Numbered from the stretch's first letter, positions 51,347 through 62,325 are shown. The stretch: 64,000 nucleotides of DNA from an uncultured Telmatospirillum sp. (GCA_903858635.1 CAIOJO010000097.1:1-64000), one strand, 5' to 3'. The notes: generated from the letters alone by a model not told the origin. Program-made: numbers and translations.

Positions 51347-52284
51347 GCGGCAAGGTCAAGGTGGCCATTATCGGTTCGGGCAATATCGGCACCGACCTGA
51401 TGGTCAAGATCATGCGAGGTTCGTCGCTCTTGGAGATGGCGGCGATGGCCGGCATCGACCCCGCCTCGGACGGTCTGGCACGGGCGGCGCGGCTGGGAGT
51501 GGCGGCGTCCGACCAGGGCATCGAAGGCCTGACCCGGCTGTCCTGCTGGCCCCAGATCGGCATCGTCTTCGATGCCACCTCGGCGGCCGCCCATCGGCGC
51601 CACCACGCCGTGGTGACGGCGGCTGGCAAGACCATGATCGACCTGACGCCGGCGGCGATCGGCCCCTATGTGGTGCCGGTGGTCAACGGCGAGCAGTACG
51701 CCGATGCCGGCAACGTCAACATGGTCAGTTGCGGCGGCCAGGCGACCATTCCCATCGTCGCCGCCATTGCGGCCATCGCCCAGGTCCACTACGCCGAGAT
51801 CGTCGCTTCGATCGCGTCGCGTTCGGCCGGCCCGGGGACCCGCGCCAACATCGACGAATTCACCCGGACGACGGCACGGGGCCTGGAAGAGGTGGGGCTG
51901 GCCGACCGTGGCAAGGCGATCATCGTGCTCAATCCAGCCGAGCCGCCGATGGTGATGCGCGACACCGTTTTCACCTTGTCGTCCGGTGCCACCGAACGCG
52001 CCATCGCAATGGCGATCGAGGCGATGGTCGAGAAGGTGCAGGCCTATGTGCCGGGTTACCGCCTCAAGCAGACGGTGCAGTTCGAGCGCTTCGGCGCCAA
52101 CAACCCGGTGACCATTCCCGGGCTCGGCGACTTTGCCGGGGTGAAGAGCAGCATCTTCCTCGAGGTTGAAGGGGCCGGACACTATCTGCCTCGCTATGCC
52201 GGCAACCTCGACATCATGACTTCGGCGGCGCTGGCCACCGCCGAGACCATGGCTCGGCATCGATCATCCAACGGAGCCGCCTGA
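51343..52284 (+). CDS. amnH: Acylating acetaldehyde dehydrogenase
   Basis: The 313-residue protein (MhpF/DmpF family) has the NAD site [11 protein letters not shown] at 10-19, the catalytic Cys130 in [13 protein letters not shown] and [27 protein letters not shown] near the end. It oxidises acetaldehyde to acetyl-CoA and works in a channelled complex with the aldolase encoded next. It starts with GTG overlapping the hydratase stop (GTGA) and ends overlapping the aldolase start (TGATG). Confidence 0.96.
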   Translation: MSGKVKVAIIGSGNIGTDLMVKIMRGSSLLEMAAMAGIDPASDGLARAARLGVAASDQGIEGLTRLSCWPQIGIVFDATSAAAHRRHHAVVTAAGKTMIDLTPAAIGPYVVPVVNGEQYADAGNVNMVSCGGQATIPIVAAIAAIAQVHYAEIVASIASRSAGPGTRANIDEFTRTTARGLEEVGLADRGKAIIVLNPAEPPMVMRDTVFTLSSGATERAIAMAIEAMVEKVQAYVPGYRLKQTVQFERFGANNPVTIPGLGDFAGVKSSIFLEVEGAGHYLPRYAGNLDIMTSAALATAETMARHRSSNGAA

Positions 52285-53327
52285 TGGCGTTCGATCCCAC
52301 CCGGAGCAAACTCTATATCCAGGACGTCACCTTGCGTGACGGCATGCACGCCATCCGCCACAGCTACGGCCTCGACACGGTGCGGCAGATCGTCCGAGCC
52401 CTCGACGACGCCAAGGTCGACGCCATCGAGATCGCCCATGGCGACGGCCTCAACGGGTCCAGCTTCAATTATGGTTTCGGCGCACATACCGACTGGGAGT
52501 GGATCGAGGCGGTGGCGGGGGTGGTTCGCCATGCACGGATCGCCACCCTGCTGCTGCCCGGCATCGGCACCATCGAAGACCTGCGCCAGGCCCGCCGGCT
52601 CGGGGTGGCCTCGGTGCGCATCGCCACCCACTGCACCGAGGCCGACATCGCCCGGCAGCATATCGGCGCGGCCCGCGATCTCGGCATGGACACGGTCGGC
52701 TTCCTGATGATGAGCCATATGATCGAGCCCGAGGCGCTGGCCCACCAGGCCAAGCTGATGGAAAGCTATGGCGCCCAATGCATTTATGTGACCGACAGCG
52801 GCGGGGCCCTCGACATGGACGGCTTCCGGGCCCGGCTCGACGCCTATGACCGGGTGCTGAAGCCGGAAACCGAGCGCGGCGTTCACGCCCACAACAACCT
52901 GTCGCTGGGGGTGGCCAACTCGCTGGTGGCGGTGCAGAGCGGCGCCATCCGGGTCGATGCCAGCCTGGCGGGAATGGGGGCCGGCGCCGGCAACGCGGCC
53001 CTCGAGGTGTTCATCGCCGCCGCTGACCGCAAGGGCTGGAAGCACGGCTGCGACCTGTTCAAGCTGATGGACGCGGCCGAGGCAATCCGCCCGTTGCAGG
53101 ACCGGCCGGTGCGGGTCGACCGCGAGACCCTCAGCCTGGGCTACGCCGGCGTCTATTCCAGCTTTCTCCGTCACGCCGAGAAGGCTGGCAAGGATTACGG
53201 CGTCGATGTACGCGACATCCTGGTCGAACTTGGTCGGCGCCGCATGGTCGGGGGGCAGGAGGACATGATCGTCGATGTCGCCCTCGACATTTGTCGCGCC
53301 CGTACCGGCGGCGGGAAGAAACAGTAA
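52284..53327 (+). CDS. amnG: 4-hydroxy-2-oxovalerate aldolase
   Basis: The 347-residue protein (MhpE/DmpG/BphI family) contains [12 protein letters not shown] with Arg18, Asp19 and His22, the metal-binding [13 protein letters not shown], and [15 protein letters not shown]. It cleaves 4-hydroxy-2-oxovalerate to pyruvate and acetaldehyde. The three lower-pathway genes are translationally coupled. A 166-base gap with its own promoter separates it from amnC. Confidence 0.97.
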   Translation: MAFDPTRSKLYIQDVTLRDGMHAIRHSYGLDTVRQIVRALDDAKVDAIEIAHGDGLNGSSFNYGFGAHTDWEWIEAVAGVVRHARIATLLLPGIGTIEDLRQARRLGVASVRIATHCTEADIARQHIGAARDLGMDTVGFLMMSHMIEPEALAHQAKLMESYGAQCIYVTDSGGALDMDGFRARLDAYDRVLKPETERGVHAHNNLSLGVANSLVAVQSGAIRVDASLAGMGAGAGNAALEVFIAAADRKGWKHGCDLFKLMDAAEAIRPLQDRPVRVDRETLSLGYAGVYSSFLRHAEKAGKDYGVDVRDILVELGRRRMVGGQEDMIVDVALDICRARTGGGKKQ

Positions 53328-53406
53328 CGGCACTGAGGGCCGCCCGGCCGGAATTTTCGATCCGGACGAAGACTCCTTTTCTCCGCCGGTTCTGACCTTC
53401 GGCTTA

Positions 53407-53436
53407 TTGACCGGAAAAGATGCGGCTTTGTATTAT
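53407..53436 (+). promoter_or_regulatory. Promoter of the upper-pathway (amnC) operon
   Basis: TTGACC (53407-53412) and TATTAT (53431-53436) are spaced by 18 bases in a locally A/T-rich stretch that stands out from its surroundings. The expected start is near 53443, just before the inverted repeat at 53453. Confidence 0.65.
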
Positions 53437-53452
53437 TAAAATATGAGAGTTG

Positions 53453-53471
53453 CTTCTCAATATTTGAGAAG
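53453..53471 (+). promoter_or_regulatory. Perfect 19-bp inverted repeat, candidate operator of the amnC operon
   Basis: CTTCTCAA (53453-53460) and TTGAGAAG (53464-53471) are perfect complements around TAT. Related half-sites flank it: TGAGAG just upstream (53444-53449) and CTCTTC just downstream, so the DNA from 53444 to 53479 is a cluster of alternating GAGAA/TTCTC arms. It lies right after the expected transcription start, where a bound regulator would block the polymerase. The half-site TGAGAAG also occurs at 50478-50484 in the other regulated spacer. Confidence 0.65.
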
Positions 53472-53493
53472 TCCTCTTCCGAGGAGGTGCCGC

Positions 53494-55921
<2,428 letters not shown>

Positions 55922-55957
55922 CGCCGATTGCGCCCCCTCCAGCCGGGAGAATGGTCC

Positions 55958-56770
55958 ATGACCGTCGTTTCCGCCTTCCTGGTCCCCGGTTCGCCGCTGC
56001 CCTATCTGCGCCCCGACAATCCTCCCTGGCGGCCGATCGCCGAGGGCTACGAAGCGGCGGCGCAGCGTCTGAAGGCGTCCGATCCGGATGTGGTGATCGC
56101 CTATTCCACCCAATGGATCGCCGTGCTGGATGCCCTGTGGCAGACCCGCGGGCGGGTCCAGGGCGTGCATGTCGACGAGAACTGGCATGACCTTGGCGAC
56201 CTGCCGTTCGACCTCGCGGTCGACACCCCGCTTGCCATGGCCTGCGTCGCGGGCTGCCGGAGCATCGGGGTCAATGCCAAGAGCGTCGACTACGACGATT
56301 TCCCGATCGACACCGGGACGATCGTCATGTCGGCGCTGCTCAATAAGCAGCGCACGCCCTTGGTGATCACCGCGAACAACCTGTACCACGACCCCGCGGC
56401 GACGGAGCGTCTTGCCAAACTGGCCGTCGACCAGGCGGCCAGCCAAGGCAAGCGGGTCGCCCTGGTGGGCATCGGCGCGCTGTCCGGTTCGATCTTCCGG
56501 GACGAGATCGACATCGCCACGGACAAGATCCGCGATGCCGCCGACGACGCCTGGAATCGCCGGATGCTCGACCTGATGGTTGCCGGGGCGGTGGATGAAT
56601 TGCGCCAATGCGCGCCCGCCTTTGCGCAGGAAGCCAGGGCCGACATGGGCTTCAAGCATTTCTTCTGGCTGTTGGGCGGTCTCGGCGGAGGGTTTGCCGG
56701 GGCCAAGCTGCACGCCTATGGGCCGGTCTACGGCAGCGGCGCCGCCATCGTCGAATTGATCCCCAGCTAG
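55958..56770 (+). CDS. amnA: 2-aminophenol 1,6-dioxygenase alpha (non-catalytic) subunit
   Basis: The 270-residue protein is of the LigB fold but lacks the metal ligands: where the beta subunit has APHPPH it has VPGSPLP, and where beta has HSPHW it has YSTQW. This is the known division of labour in AmnA/AmnB, with alpha stabilising the heterotetramer. The ATG at 55958 is preferred over an in-frame ATG ten codons earlier because AGCCGGGAGA lies upstream and the family starts VVSAFLVPG. Confidence 0.88.
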   Translation: MTVVSAFLVPGSPLPYLRPDNPPWRPIAEGYEAAAQRLKASDPDVVIAYSTQWIAVLDALWQTRGRVQGVHVDENWHDLGDLPFDLAVDTPLAMACVAGCRSIGVNAKSVDYDDFPIDTGTIVMSALLNKQRTPLVITANNLYHDPAATERLAKLAVDQAASQGKRVALVGIGALSGSIFRDEIDIATDKIRDAADDAWNRRMLDLMVAGAVDELRQCAPAFAQEARADMGFKHFFWLLGGLGGGFAGAKLHAYGPVYGSGAAIVELIPS

Positions 56771-56781
56771 GTGGAGCAGGG

Positions 56782-57984
56782 ATGGCGACGCCCAAGAACG
56801 AGTCGATCGGCAAGGCCTTCAAGATCCTTGGCGTGCTCGCCGCGCAAGGCGGCGAAATGAGCGCCACGGCGGTGGCGCGCCGAGTCGGCTGCAGCGTTCC
56901 GACCGTTCATCGCCTTCTGCTCACCCTGGAGGACTGGGGGGCCGTGGCGCGCACCAGCCAGGGCCTGTTCCAGCCCGGGGTGGTGCTGGCCACCCTGGGC
57001 GGCAGCGTCCGCCACAACAAGTTGCTGATCGATGCCGCGCAGCCCGAGTTGGACGGCCTGACGGCGGAGTTCCGAGAGGTCAGCCACCTCCGGGTGTTGA
57101 ACGGCAAGCGGGCGGCCTGTCTTGCCAAGAGCGTGCCGGCCCGCTCGATGCAGGTCGGGTTCGGGACCGAGGGGGGCGTGCCGCTGCATTGCACCGCGTC
57201 GGGCAAGGTATTGCTGGCCGGGCTGCGCCCGGCGGCGCGGCACAAGCTGCTCGATGACCTCGACCTGACCCGCTACACCGACCGGACTCTGACCGCGACC
57301 GACACCCTGGCGGCGCTGCTCGACGAGGTCGAGGTCCAGGGTTACGCCACCGACGACGAGGAGTGGGACGAGGGATTGCGTTGCCTGGCGGTGCCGGTGC
57401 GCGACGGCCAAGGCCAGGTGCTGGCCGCCCTGGTGGTCTCGTACCCGGCCTCGCGCATGGCCCCGGGGCTCGATGCTGCCTACCGGGTGGAGCTCCTGAA
57501 GCGGAGCGGCCGCATCACCCACAAGCTGTTTGGCGAAAGCCGGATCTTTCCCAATCACGCTCGCCCACGGGCCAGTTTTCCGCACATGAAACGCGTCGGC
57601 GACTTCATCTTCATTTCGGGCACCAGTTCGCGACGTCCGGATGACAGCTTCGACGGCGCCGCCGTCGACCGCAACGGCGAGGTGCTCCTCGACATCCGCG
57701 TCCAGACGCGGGCCGTCTGCGACAACATCAAGGACATGCTGGAGGACATCGGCCTTGGCTTGGGCGATGTGGTCGACCTGCAGGCCTATCTGACCGACAT
57801 GAAGGACTACGATGCCTTCAACGAAGTCTATGCGGAATTTTTCGGCGCCGACGGGCCGGCCCGCACCACCGTGGCGGTCAAGCAACTGCCGCATCCCCAT
57901 CAGTTGCTGATGATCAAAGCCATGGCCTACAAGCCCGACCAGTTCGAGCGGAACGGATCGGGGCCGCGGCCGATCAGTCCATGA
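56782..57984 (+). CDS. IclR-family regulator fused to a RidA (aminomuconate deaminase-like) domain
   Basis: One continuous frame of 400 residues joins two folds. Residues 1-65 are an IclR winged helix-turn-helix (VARRVGCSVPTVHRLLLTLEDWG), 75-245 the IclR effector domain (HCTASGKVLLAGL, DEEWDEGLRCLAVPVRD), and 260-390 a RidA domain (FPHMKRVGDFIFISGTSSRRPDD; ARTTVAVKQLPHPH). The RidA half resembles the free deaminase encoded at 59711. It keeps the conserved Arg (Arg361), but the position of RidA Glu120 is Met377, where the free enzyme has Glu126. I infer a regulator whose RidA part binds a pathway imine/enamine without turning it over. It sits inside the operon, 11 bases after amnA. There is no frameshift or repeat at the junction. 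Confidence 0.92.
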   Translation: MATPKNESIGKAFKILGVLAAQGGEMSATAVARRVGCSVPTVHRLLLTLEDWGAVARTSQGLFQPGVVLATLGGSVRHNKLLIDAAQPELDGLTAEFREVSHLRVLNGKRAACLAKSVPARSMQVGFGTEGGVPLHCTASGKVLLAGLRPAARHKLLDDLDLTRYTDRTLTATDTLAALLDEVEVQGYATDDEEWDEGLRCLAVPVRDGQGQVLAALVVSYPASRMAPGLDAAYRVELLKRSGRITHKLFGESRIFPNHARPRASFPHMKRVGDFIFISGTSSRRPDDSFDGAAVDRNGEVLLDIRVQTRAVCDNIKDMLEDIGLGLGDVVDLQAYLTDMKDYDAFNEVYAEFFGADGPARTTVAVKQLPHPHQLLMIKAMAYKPDQFERNGSGPRPISP

Positions 57985-58011
57985 CCAACCTTCACCGCAA
58001 GGACGTCAAAG

Positions 58012-58941
58012 ATGGATGACTATCCGACATCGCTTATCCAGCCTGGTCATGACACCGATTATTCGATTTGGCCGCTGGCATATTGTCAGGCCGACATGCC
58101 GTACGATTTCTTTGGCGGTTCGGGGCCGTTCAGCAATCGGGGCACATGTTGCATTCCGATGATCTACACCCTTCTGGTCGGCGGCGAGGTGGGCGGCAAG
58201 ACGCACATCGCCTTGGTCGATTGCGGCTTCAAGCAGGAGAAGTGGCTGAGGCGCTACGCATTTTCGACCTGGGAGGATCCGCGGACGGTGCTTGGCCGGG
58301 TCGGCTATGCGCCCGAGGATGTCGAGGCGATCCTGGTCACCCACATGCATTTCGATCACATGGGAAATTTCGAAGCCTTCCCCAATGCCAAGCTTTACGT
58401 CCAGCTCGACGAATACGTCGGTTGGGCCCAGGCGGTCAGCCTGGCGCGCGAGCTCGGCGACCAGGAGGAGACCTCGTGGATCTTTTCCTCGTTCGACCCC
58501 GATGACCTGGTGCGCGCCTCCCAAGGCATCGCCGATGGCAAGATCCGTTTCCTGCGTGGGGATGCCGAGGTGTTGCCGGGTATCACCGCCCATCTGGCCA
58601 AGGACTCGCACACCTTCGGCACCCAGTGGTTCCTTGTCCGCACCAGGAACGGCCCCTTCGCTGTGGTCGGGGATACCGTCTACTGGTATTCGAACGTCGA
58701 GATGATGTGGCCACCCGGCTACAACCAGGGCAACGCCTTCAACCAGATCCACGCCTACCAGCGCCTGAAGACCGTGCTGAAAGGGGAGACCCAGAGGATC
58801 ATTCCCGGCCACGACCCGTTGATCTGGGAACGGCACAGCTCATGGGCGCCGCAGAAGATCAACCAGGTCGGCGAGGTCAATCTGGGTCTTGGCGAGGCGT
58901 CGAGGCGGCCGAACCGGCCGAAACTTGGCACGCTGGCATGA
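58012..58941 (+). CDS. Metallo-beta-lactamase-fold hydrolase in the aminophenol operon
   Basis: The 309-residue protein has the dinuclear-metal motif HMHFDHMG (His111, His113, Asp115, His116), a third-site His200 in KDSHTFG, the bridging Asp221 in VVGDTVYW and His267 in IPGHDPLIW. The overall build recalls AttM/AHL-lactonase-like enzymes, but the substrate is not readable. Its place between the fused regulator and amnE, overlapping amnE by four bases, says it serves this pathway, perhaps opening a lactam, ester or carbamate that yields the aminophenol. Confidence 0.85.
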   Translation: MDDYPTSLIQPGHDTDYSIWPLAYCQADMPYDFFGGSGPFSNRGTCCIPMIYTLLVGGEVGGKTHIALVDCGFKQEKWLRRYAFSTWEDPRTVLGRVGYAPEDVEAILVTHMHFDHMGNFEAFPNAKLYVQLDEYVGWAQAVSLARELGDQEETSWIFSSFDPDDLVRASQGIADGKIRFLRGDAEVLPGITAHLAKDSHTFGTQWFLVRTRNGPFAVVGDTVYWYSNVEMMWPPGYNQGNAFNQIHAYQRLKTVLKGETQRIIPGHDPLIWERHSSWAPQKINQVGEVNLGLGEASRRPNRPKLGTLA

Positions 58942-59714
58942 ACGGGGAGCTGGAGGGCCTGGCCACGGTGGTCGACGCCGCGGCGCGGAGCCACTGCGCC
59001 ATCGAGCAATTGTCGATCCGCCGGGACCTGTCGGTCGCCGACGCCTATGCGATCCAGCATGCGGCGATTCAACGGCGGATCGACCGCGGCGAGATGCCGG
59101 TGGGGGTCAAACTCGGCTTCACCAGCCGCGAAAAGGCCCTGCAGATGGGCGTGCACGACGTCATCCTCGGGCATTTGACCGACGCCATGCGCCTGGCCGA
59201 CGGCGGCAGGCTGGAACTCGCCGCCTATATTCATCCGCGCATCGAACCGGAGATCGCCTTTCTGCTGAATCGGCCTTTGCGCGGCCAGCTGTCCGAGATC
59301 GAGGCCCTGGCAGCGGTGGCGGCGGTGGCCCCGGCGCTGGAAGTGATCGACAGCCGCTATCGCGACTTCAAGTTCGCGCTCTCCGACGTGATCGCCGACA
59401 ACAGTTCGGCGGCGGCGTTCGTCATCGGTCCATGGATGCCGCCGCCGCTCGACCTGTCCGATCTCGCCATGGCCATGGAGTTCGATGGCCAGGTGGTGCG
59501 GGCCGGGGTCTCCTCGGCCATTCTCGGCCACCCGCTGAAGGCCCTGGCGGCCGCCGCCAGAATCGCCGATGGGCTGGGCGAGACCCTGGAGGAAGGCTGG
59601 ATCGTCATGGCGGGGGCGGCGACGGCGGCGGAGCCGCTTCGTCCGGGACTCACCGTCCGCAACGTCGTCAGCCAGCTTGGCTCGGTCTCGATCCGGGTGG
59701 GAGGTGCAGCATGA
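58938..59714 (+). CDS. amnE: 4-oxalocrotonate decarboxylase
   Basis: The 258-residue protein has the DmpH-type pattern [65 protein letters not shown] and [15 protein letters not shown]. It decarboxylates 4-oxalocrotonate (2-oxohex-3-enedioate) to 2-oxopent-4-enoate, the substrate of the hydratase encoded at 50561. Starts and stops overlap by four bases with both neighbours (ATGA), so three genes are translationally coupled. Confidence 0.92.
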   Translation: MNGELEGLATVVDAAARSHCAIEQLSIRRDLSVADAYAIQHAAIQRRIDRGEMPVGVKLGFTSREKALQMGVHDVILGHLTDAMRLADGGRLELAAYIHPRIEPEIAFLLNRPLRGQLSEIEALAAVAAVAPALEVIDSRYRDFKFALSDVIADNSSAAAFVIGPWMPPPLDLSDLAMAMEFDGQVVRAGVSSAILGHPLKALAAAARIADGLGETLEEGWIVMAGAATAAEPLRPGLTVRNVVSQLGSVSIRVGGAA

Positions 59715-60124
59715 AAGGCATCGTCGCCGGGAAGGCATTTCCCCGCGGCCGCTATCCGCATATCCGGCGGGCGGGCGATTTCCTGTTCGTGTCCGGCACT
59801 AGCGCGCGACGCCCCGACAACAGCATCGCCGGCGCCGAGGCCGACGCGATGGGGGGCAGCCGGCTCGACATCGCGGTCCAGACCCGGGCCGCCATCCAGA
59901 ACATCGCCGATATTCTGGCGTCGGAAGGGGCTGGGCTGGGGGACCTGGTCGACGTGACGGTGTTCCTGGTCGATATGAACGACTTCGAGCCCTACAACAA
60001 GGTCTATGCTGAATACTTCGATTACGAGGGGCCGACCCGCACGACCGTGGCGGTCCACCAGTTGCCGCATCCCCATTTGCGGATCGAGATCAAGGCAACG
60101 GCCTACGCTCCGCCTCAGCGCTAG
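59711..60124 (+). CDS. amnD: 2-aminomuconate deaminase (RidA fold)
   Basis: The 137-residue protein has [28 protein letters not shown], Arg110 in GPTRTTVAV and Glu126 in [10 protein letters not shown], the residues matching Arg105 and Glu120 of RidA. It is the AmnD/NbaF type that hydrolyses 2-aminomuconate to 4-oxalocrotonate and ammonia. It ends the operon and shares the bases CTAG with the convergent DUF465 gene, so each strand reads TAG as stop. Confidence 0.92.
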   Translation: MKGIVAGKAFPRGRYPHIRRAGDFLFVSGTSARRPDNSIAGAEADAMGGSRLDIAVQTRAAIQNIADILASEGAGLGDLVDVTVFLVDMNDFEPYNKVYAEYFDYEGPTRTTVAVHQLPHPHLRIEIKATAYAPPQR

Positions 60125-60327
60125 GCGATGATGTCCGGCAGAAGGACGTTCTCCAACGCCTTGATCTGATCCTTCAGCACCAGCTTCCGCTTCTTCAGGC
60201 GGGATAGCTTGATCTGGTCGAACGGCACGTCCTCGGACAGGCGTGTGATCACGTCGTCAAGGTCGCGATGTTCTGAACGGAGATCCGCCAGACGGCGGTG
60301 CAATTCCTGGGTACTTTCGTCGATCAT
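60121..60327 (-). CDS. DUF465 (YdcH-type) small coiled-coil protein
   Basis: The 68-residue protein has [22 protein letters not shown] followed by [17 protein letters not shown], the DUF465 pattern of two helices. Function in the family is unknown. The ATG at 60327 is preferred; a longer frame upstream is not conserved-looking. Its stop overlaps the amnD stop by four bases. Confidence 0.85.
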   Translation of the reverse strand: MIDESTQELHRRLADLRSEHRDLDDVITRLSEDVPFDQIKLSRLKKRKLVLKDQIKALENVLLPDIIA

Positions 60328-60422
60328 GCCGCGGCTCGTTATCCGTCGATGACAGTAGCAGAAAACACCCGCAAACTGTATGGCTAGTTGTTCCGACAGC
60401 ATACAACGACCGGCGAGGATCC

Positions 60423-61544
60423 ATGGGTAATATCTGGCGGCTCGGCATCCTGACCAGCGGCGGCGATTGCGCCGGGCTCAATGCGGCGATCCGCGCCGTG
60501 GTGCATCGGGCAATCCACACCTATGGCTGGACTGTCTACGGCATCAAGGATGGCTCCCTCGGTTTGATGAGTCGGCCGCTGCAGTATCAGGAACTCAGCC
60601 TCGACCTGTTCAACGGCAACATGCTGCGCATGGGCGGGACCGTCTTGGGGACCACCAACAAGGGCGACCCGTTTGCCTTCCCGATGCCCGACGGCAGCAA
60701 GAAGGACCGCTCCGGCGAGTTCGTCGAAGGATTCCATATGCTGGGGCTGGACGCTCTCATCGTCATTGGCGGCGACGGTTCGCTGCGCATTCTGAACAAG
60801 TTGTGCGCCCAGGGCAGCTTGCCGATGGTGGGGATCCCGAAGACCATCGACAATGATGTCCACCAGACCGAATTCGCCATCGGCTTCACCACCGCCGTCA
60901 ATGTGGTGGTCGATGCCCTGGACCGCCTGCAGCCGACGGCGGCCAGCCACCATCGGGTGATGATCCTCGAAGTGATGGGGCGCGATGCCGGCCATATCGC
61001 CCTCTCCGGCGGGATCGCCGGCGGCGCCGACATCATCCTGATTCCCGAGATCCCCTACAGCCTGGAGGGGATCGCCGCCAAGATCGAGGATGTGCGCAAG
61101 GAGGGACGGAACCATGCCCTGGTGGTCGTTGCCGAGGGCTGCAAGACGGAAGACGGTCGGCCGGTGACCGTGGCCTGGGGTGAGCAGGCGCGCTACGGCG
61201 GGATCGGCCATTATCTGTCGGAACAGATCTCCCAACGGGTCACCGCCGAGACTCGGGTCACCGTTCTGGGACATGTCCAGCGTGGCGGTCAGCCGTCGAT
61301 GCGGGATCGGCTGCTGGCCTCGGCGTTCGGGGTGCACGCGGTCGACCTGGTGGCCGAAGGCAAGTTCGACCGGATGGTGGCCTGGCAGGATCGCGGCGTG
61401 GTGGAAGTGCCGATCAGCGAAGTGGTCGTTGGCGCCCGCTGCGTCGACCCGGCCGGCCCGATCGTCCATACGGCGCGCGGTCTCGGCATTTACGTCGGCG
61501 AATTGGTCGACATCGTGTCGGCGCACACCCCGTTGGTCGGATAA
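60423..61544 (+). CDS. pfkA: 6-phosphofructokinase, phosphoryl donor uncertain
   Basis: The 373-residue enzyme phosphorylates fructose 6-phosphate. It has LTSGGDCAGLNAAIRAV, the donor-site GGDGS at 116-120 and PKTIDND at 139-145, and GHVQRGG. Gly119 matches the ATP-type Gly104 of E. coli PfkA, but Lys140 matches the Lys typical of PPi-dependent enzymes, where E. coli has Gly. This mix is that of the group III PFKs, whose donor may be ATP or PPi. Confidence 0.92.
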   Translation: MGNIWRLGILTSGGDCAGLNAAIRAVVHRAIHTYGWTVYGIKDGSLGLMSRPLQYQELSLDLFNGNMLRMGGTVLGTTNKGDPFAFPMPDGSKKDRSGEFVEGFHMLGLDALIVIGGDGSLRILNKLCAQGSLPMVGIPKTIDNDVHQTEFAIGFTTAVNVVVDALDRLQPTAASHHRVMILEVMGRDAGHIALSGGIAGGADIILIPEIPYSLEGIAAKIEDVRKEGRNHALVVVAEGCKTEDGRPVTVAWGEQARYGGIGHYLSEQISQRVTAETRVTVLGHVQRGGQPSMRDRLLASAFGVHAVDLVAEGKFDRMVAWQDRGVVEVPISEVVVGARCVDPAGPIVHTARGLGIYVGELVDIVSAHTPLVG

Positions 61545-61675
61545 GCCTGGCCGGGGGCCTACCCCGTTCGGCCGTGCCAGGACTCTTGGCAATCCGCCGG
61601 TTTGGCCGCGAGGCTATCCTTGTGGGGGAGGATGAATCGCCAAAAACGGTAGGGGTATTGTCCGTATTTTAGCTA

Positions 61676-61705
61676 CTGACAATCACCGTCGCATGGTCAT
61701 AGTAT
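61676..61705 (+). promoter_or_regulatory. Candidate promoter of the small DUF465 gene
   Basis: CTGACA (61676-61681) and TAGTAT (61700-61705) are spaced by 18 bases, about 35 bases upstream of the ATG at 61740. The spacer of 195 bases after pfkA otherwise holds nothing clear. Confidence 0.45.
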
Positions 61706-61739
61706 CGTCATGGGCACTCACCTTAATGGGAGGATATAG

Positions 61740-61907
61740 ATGAGCCTTCTCGATCGTGCCGAGTCCCTTAAAGCAAAACATGCGGCTCTTGAGGCTGCCA
61801 TCGAAGACGAAGCGCGGCGGCCAATGCCGGATAACTCTGCGGTCGCGGATCTCAAACGAAAAAAGCTTAAGATAAAGGACGAGCTGGAGCGCATCGCACC
61901 ACACTGA
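61740..61907 (+). CDS. Small DUF465-type protein
   Basis: A 55-codon gene with GGGAGGATATAG before its ATG encodes MSLLDRAESLKAKHAALEAA followed by an acidic turn and VADLKRKKLKIKDELERI. This is the DUF465 two-helix pattern seen in the gene at 60121, in shorter form. The two paralogues flank pfkA in opposite directions. Role unknown. Confidence 0.8.
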   Translation: MSLLDRAESLKAKHAALEAAIEDEARRPMPDNSAVADLKRKKLKIKDELERIAPH

Positions 61908-61926
61908 GCTCAAGCTTCGGACCATT

Positions 61927-61955
61927 CCGGTTTCCCGGAACGTCCGGGAAACCGG
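61927..61955. terminator. 13-bp perfect hairpin after the DUF465 gene
   Basis: CCGGTTTCCCGGA and TCCGGGAAACCGG are perfect complements around ACG, 20 bases after the stop. No U-tract follows, so it could be a terminator of the GC-only kind or an mRNA-stabilising hairpin. Confidence 0.5.
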
Positions 61956-62011
61956 GGCGGCGTGAGCCCAGGTATTCCAGCCCCCAAATCCCCCTTTCCT
62001 GTCTGATCGAG

Positions 62012-62269
62012 ATGCTTCCTGATTTGTCGGGAGCGACGTTGATTCCCTTTCTGCCAAGTGACCAGCAGGAACCTCGGTCCCGGCCGTTCGGCCGCAGTGA
62101 ACACGGTAACGCGATCACCTTGGCACTGAATTGGCGGCCCCTCGACTGGTGCCGGGTAACCGGCGAGGTCTTGCGGGTCGACAGCTGGCAGTTACAGCGG
62201 TTGGTCACCGGCGACAGCCCGCATTCGATCGACACCCAGGGGCAACTGGCGGGCCGGTTGACCTATTAG
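62012..62269 (+). pseudogene. 3' remnant of an outer-membrane beta-barrel gene
   Basis: An 85-codon frame ends in amphipathic strands: GNAITLALNWRPLDWCRVTGEVLRVDSWQLQRL, then GQLAGRLTY. This alternation and the terminal aromatic residue are the C-terminal barrel signal of outer-membrane proteins. No signal peptide or further strands precede it, and the first 30 residues do not look like barrel. I infer a truncated gene; a start at 62012 used as such would give no stable barrel. Confidence 0.55.
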
Positions 62270-62278
62270 ACCGGACTC

Positions 62279-62312
62279 ATGCCCGCTCGGGCGCGACGGC
62301 CCGAGCGGGCAT
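62279..62312. terminator. 14-bp perfect hairpin, bidirectional
   Basis: ATGCCCGCTCGGGC and GCCCGAGCGGGCAT pair perfectly around GCGACG, between the barrel remnant (plus) and the coiled-coil gene (minus). It lacks a U-tract but lies where both transcripts should end. Confidence 0.55.
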
Positions 62313-62325
62313 GGTCCGCCCGTCG

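Noticed and set aside
53443-53493. ATG at 53443 as the start of amnC
   Set aside because: It falls at the expected transcription start and the added residues cover the palindrome; the TTG at 53494 has an excellent ribosome binding site and gives the family length.
58012-58941. Assignment as an acyl-homoserine lactonase
   Set aside because: The metal motif is shared by many hydrolases, and the operon context points to aromatic degradation; a quorum-quenching role has no support here.
62012-62269. Independent small protein gene of 85 codons
   Set aside because: Only the barrel-like C-terminus looks like protein; the first third lacks a signal peptide, so a remnant is the better reading.
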